Shown here: in pieces, positions 49,819 to 50,222 of the stretch
How positions within the stretch are numbered: position 1 is the first letter of the stretch
Layout: the number at the start of each line of letters is the position of its first letter
NCBI GenBank assembly: GCA_016791045.1
Contig: JAEUNO010000040.1
Coordinates: 1 to 50,222, forward strand
Length of the DNA: 50,222 nucleotides
Origin: Methyloversatilis sp.
GTDB lineage: Bacteria > Pseudomonadota > Gammaproteobacteria > Burkholderiales > Rhodocyclaceae
Reading direction: 5' to 3'
Notes under the pieces: model-generated
Databases searched by the model: none
What the model was told of the DNA's origin: nothing
Seen by the model: the letters and a program-made list of their open reading frames with translations, nothing else
Program-made: the position numbers and the translations under genes

Positions 49819-50222
49819 ATGAAACTGCTTGCCCTGACAGTGGCTTCCGCGATGATGAGTGCGGCGTCGCTGGCGCACGCCGCCGCGCCGACTGCCGTCG
49901 CGACCTGGAATCTCAACAACACGCTGGCCGCAGACGAAGCCGGCAAGCCGGCGCTTTCGGCCCTTGACCCGCTTTCGGCCAGTGGTTTCATGATGGACAC
50001 GGTGTTCGGCGAATCGCGCTGGGTCTACCGCTTTGACGGCAATGCCACGCCCAGCCAGCAGGCGGGCCTGTTCATTGACACCAGCGGGCTGCTCGATGCC
50101 GACGACGCCTATTCCGTCGACATCGTGTTCCAGTTCGAAGCCGACACGGCGAGCTGGGAGAACATTTTCGGCGTGTCCAACCGGCAGAGCGACAACGCGC
50201 TCTACATCGATCCGGGCCAGCG
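49819..50222 (+). CDS. Secreted protein, start only (window edge); LamG-like body
   Basis: About 134 residues are visible. A signal peptide MKLLALTVASAMMSAASLAH ends near AHAAAP, followed by TAVATWNLNNTLAADEAGKP, SGFMMDTVFGESRWVYRFDG and DAYSVDIVFQFEADTASWEN. This suggests a concanavalin/LamG-type beta-sandwich. AAAGG lies eight bases upstream of the ATG. The C-terminus is outside the window, so a PEP-CTERM tail like that at 19898-21283 can neither be confirmed nor excluded. Confidence 0.75.
   Translation, partial: MKLLALTVASAMMSAASLAHAAAPTAVATWNLNNTLAADEAGKPALSALDPLSASGFMMDTVFGESRWVYRFDGNATPSQQAGLFIDTSGLLDADDAYSVDIVFQFEADTASWENIFGVSNRQSDNALYIDPGQ

Noticed and set aside
1-50222. tRNA/rRNA genes, CRISPR arrays, insertion sequences, prophage or replication origin
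   Set aside because: No cloverleaf-type sequences, regular repeat-spacer arrays, transposases, integrases or DnaA-box clusters were recognised on either strand by eye.

Overview
The window looks like chromosomal DNA of a G+C-rich Gram-negative bacterium, most likely a betaproteobacterium of the Rhodocyclales/Sterolibacteriaceae type (Methyloversatilis-like). That placement is inferred from the gene set: outer-membrane porin, PQQ-dependent alcohol dehydrogenase, acoXABC, NnrS/NsrR, a PEP-CTERM protein and a fused Nudix/ThiE-like protein. I see no rRNA, tRNA, CRISPR array, insertion sequence or phage gene.

Left part (1-13.9 kb): a two-armed alcohol/acetoin module around one sigma54 activator. 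After the 5' end of thiC comes porin - PQQ dehydrogenase - c-type cytochrome. The AcoR-like activator follows on the minus strand. Divergent from it runs acoX-acoA-acoB-acoC-lipA-thiS-thiG-SDR. Both arms have a sigma54 -24/-12 promoter with exact spacing (563-578 and 6576-6591). Both also have upstream clusters of TGTCGCA/TGTCTC-type half-sites (417-506 and 6416-6479). The likely logic is that an alcohol is oxidised in the periplasm, acetoin or a related product is cleaved by the TPP- and lipoate-dependent AcoABC complex, and the same operon supplies lipoate and thiazole synthesis enzymes. The quinoprotein lacks the usual vicinal cysteines and has the extra Asp linked to lanthanide use; its cytochrome has a CX3CH haem motif.

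Middle (13.9-34.9 kb): mostly housekeeping and envelope genes. These are a YdcF-type protein, DUF2802 and SPOR proteins, two chemoreceptors (one cytoplasmic with a CZB zinc domain, one transmembrane with a Cache sensor), RidA, RecG, a PhoX-like PEP-CTERM protein, DUF2721, RlmJ, DUF1275, TraB/GumN, Nudix/ThiE, a DUF815 ATPase, lipoprotein MltA, an enoyl-CoA hydratase, a lipoprotein truncated haemoglobin, DUF3034 and two tandem PilZ-type paralogues.

Right part (34.9-50.2 kb): an MscS channel, then a nitrosative-stress operon (nnrS-nsrR-DUF59-membrane protein-small protein-SirB2) preceded by an FNR-type palindrome and an NsrR-type box. Next come 5-formyl-THF cyclo-ligase, a coupled RavA-ViaA-DUF364 set, LEA-type and OmpA-type lipoproteins, an orphan two-domain ArsA ATPase, a lipocalin, an ABM-family protein and the start of a secreted protein cut by the window edge.
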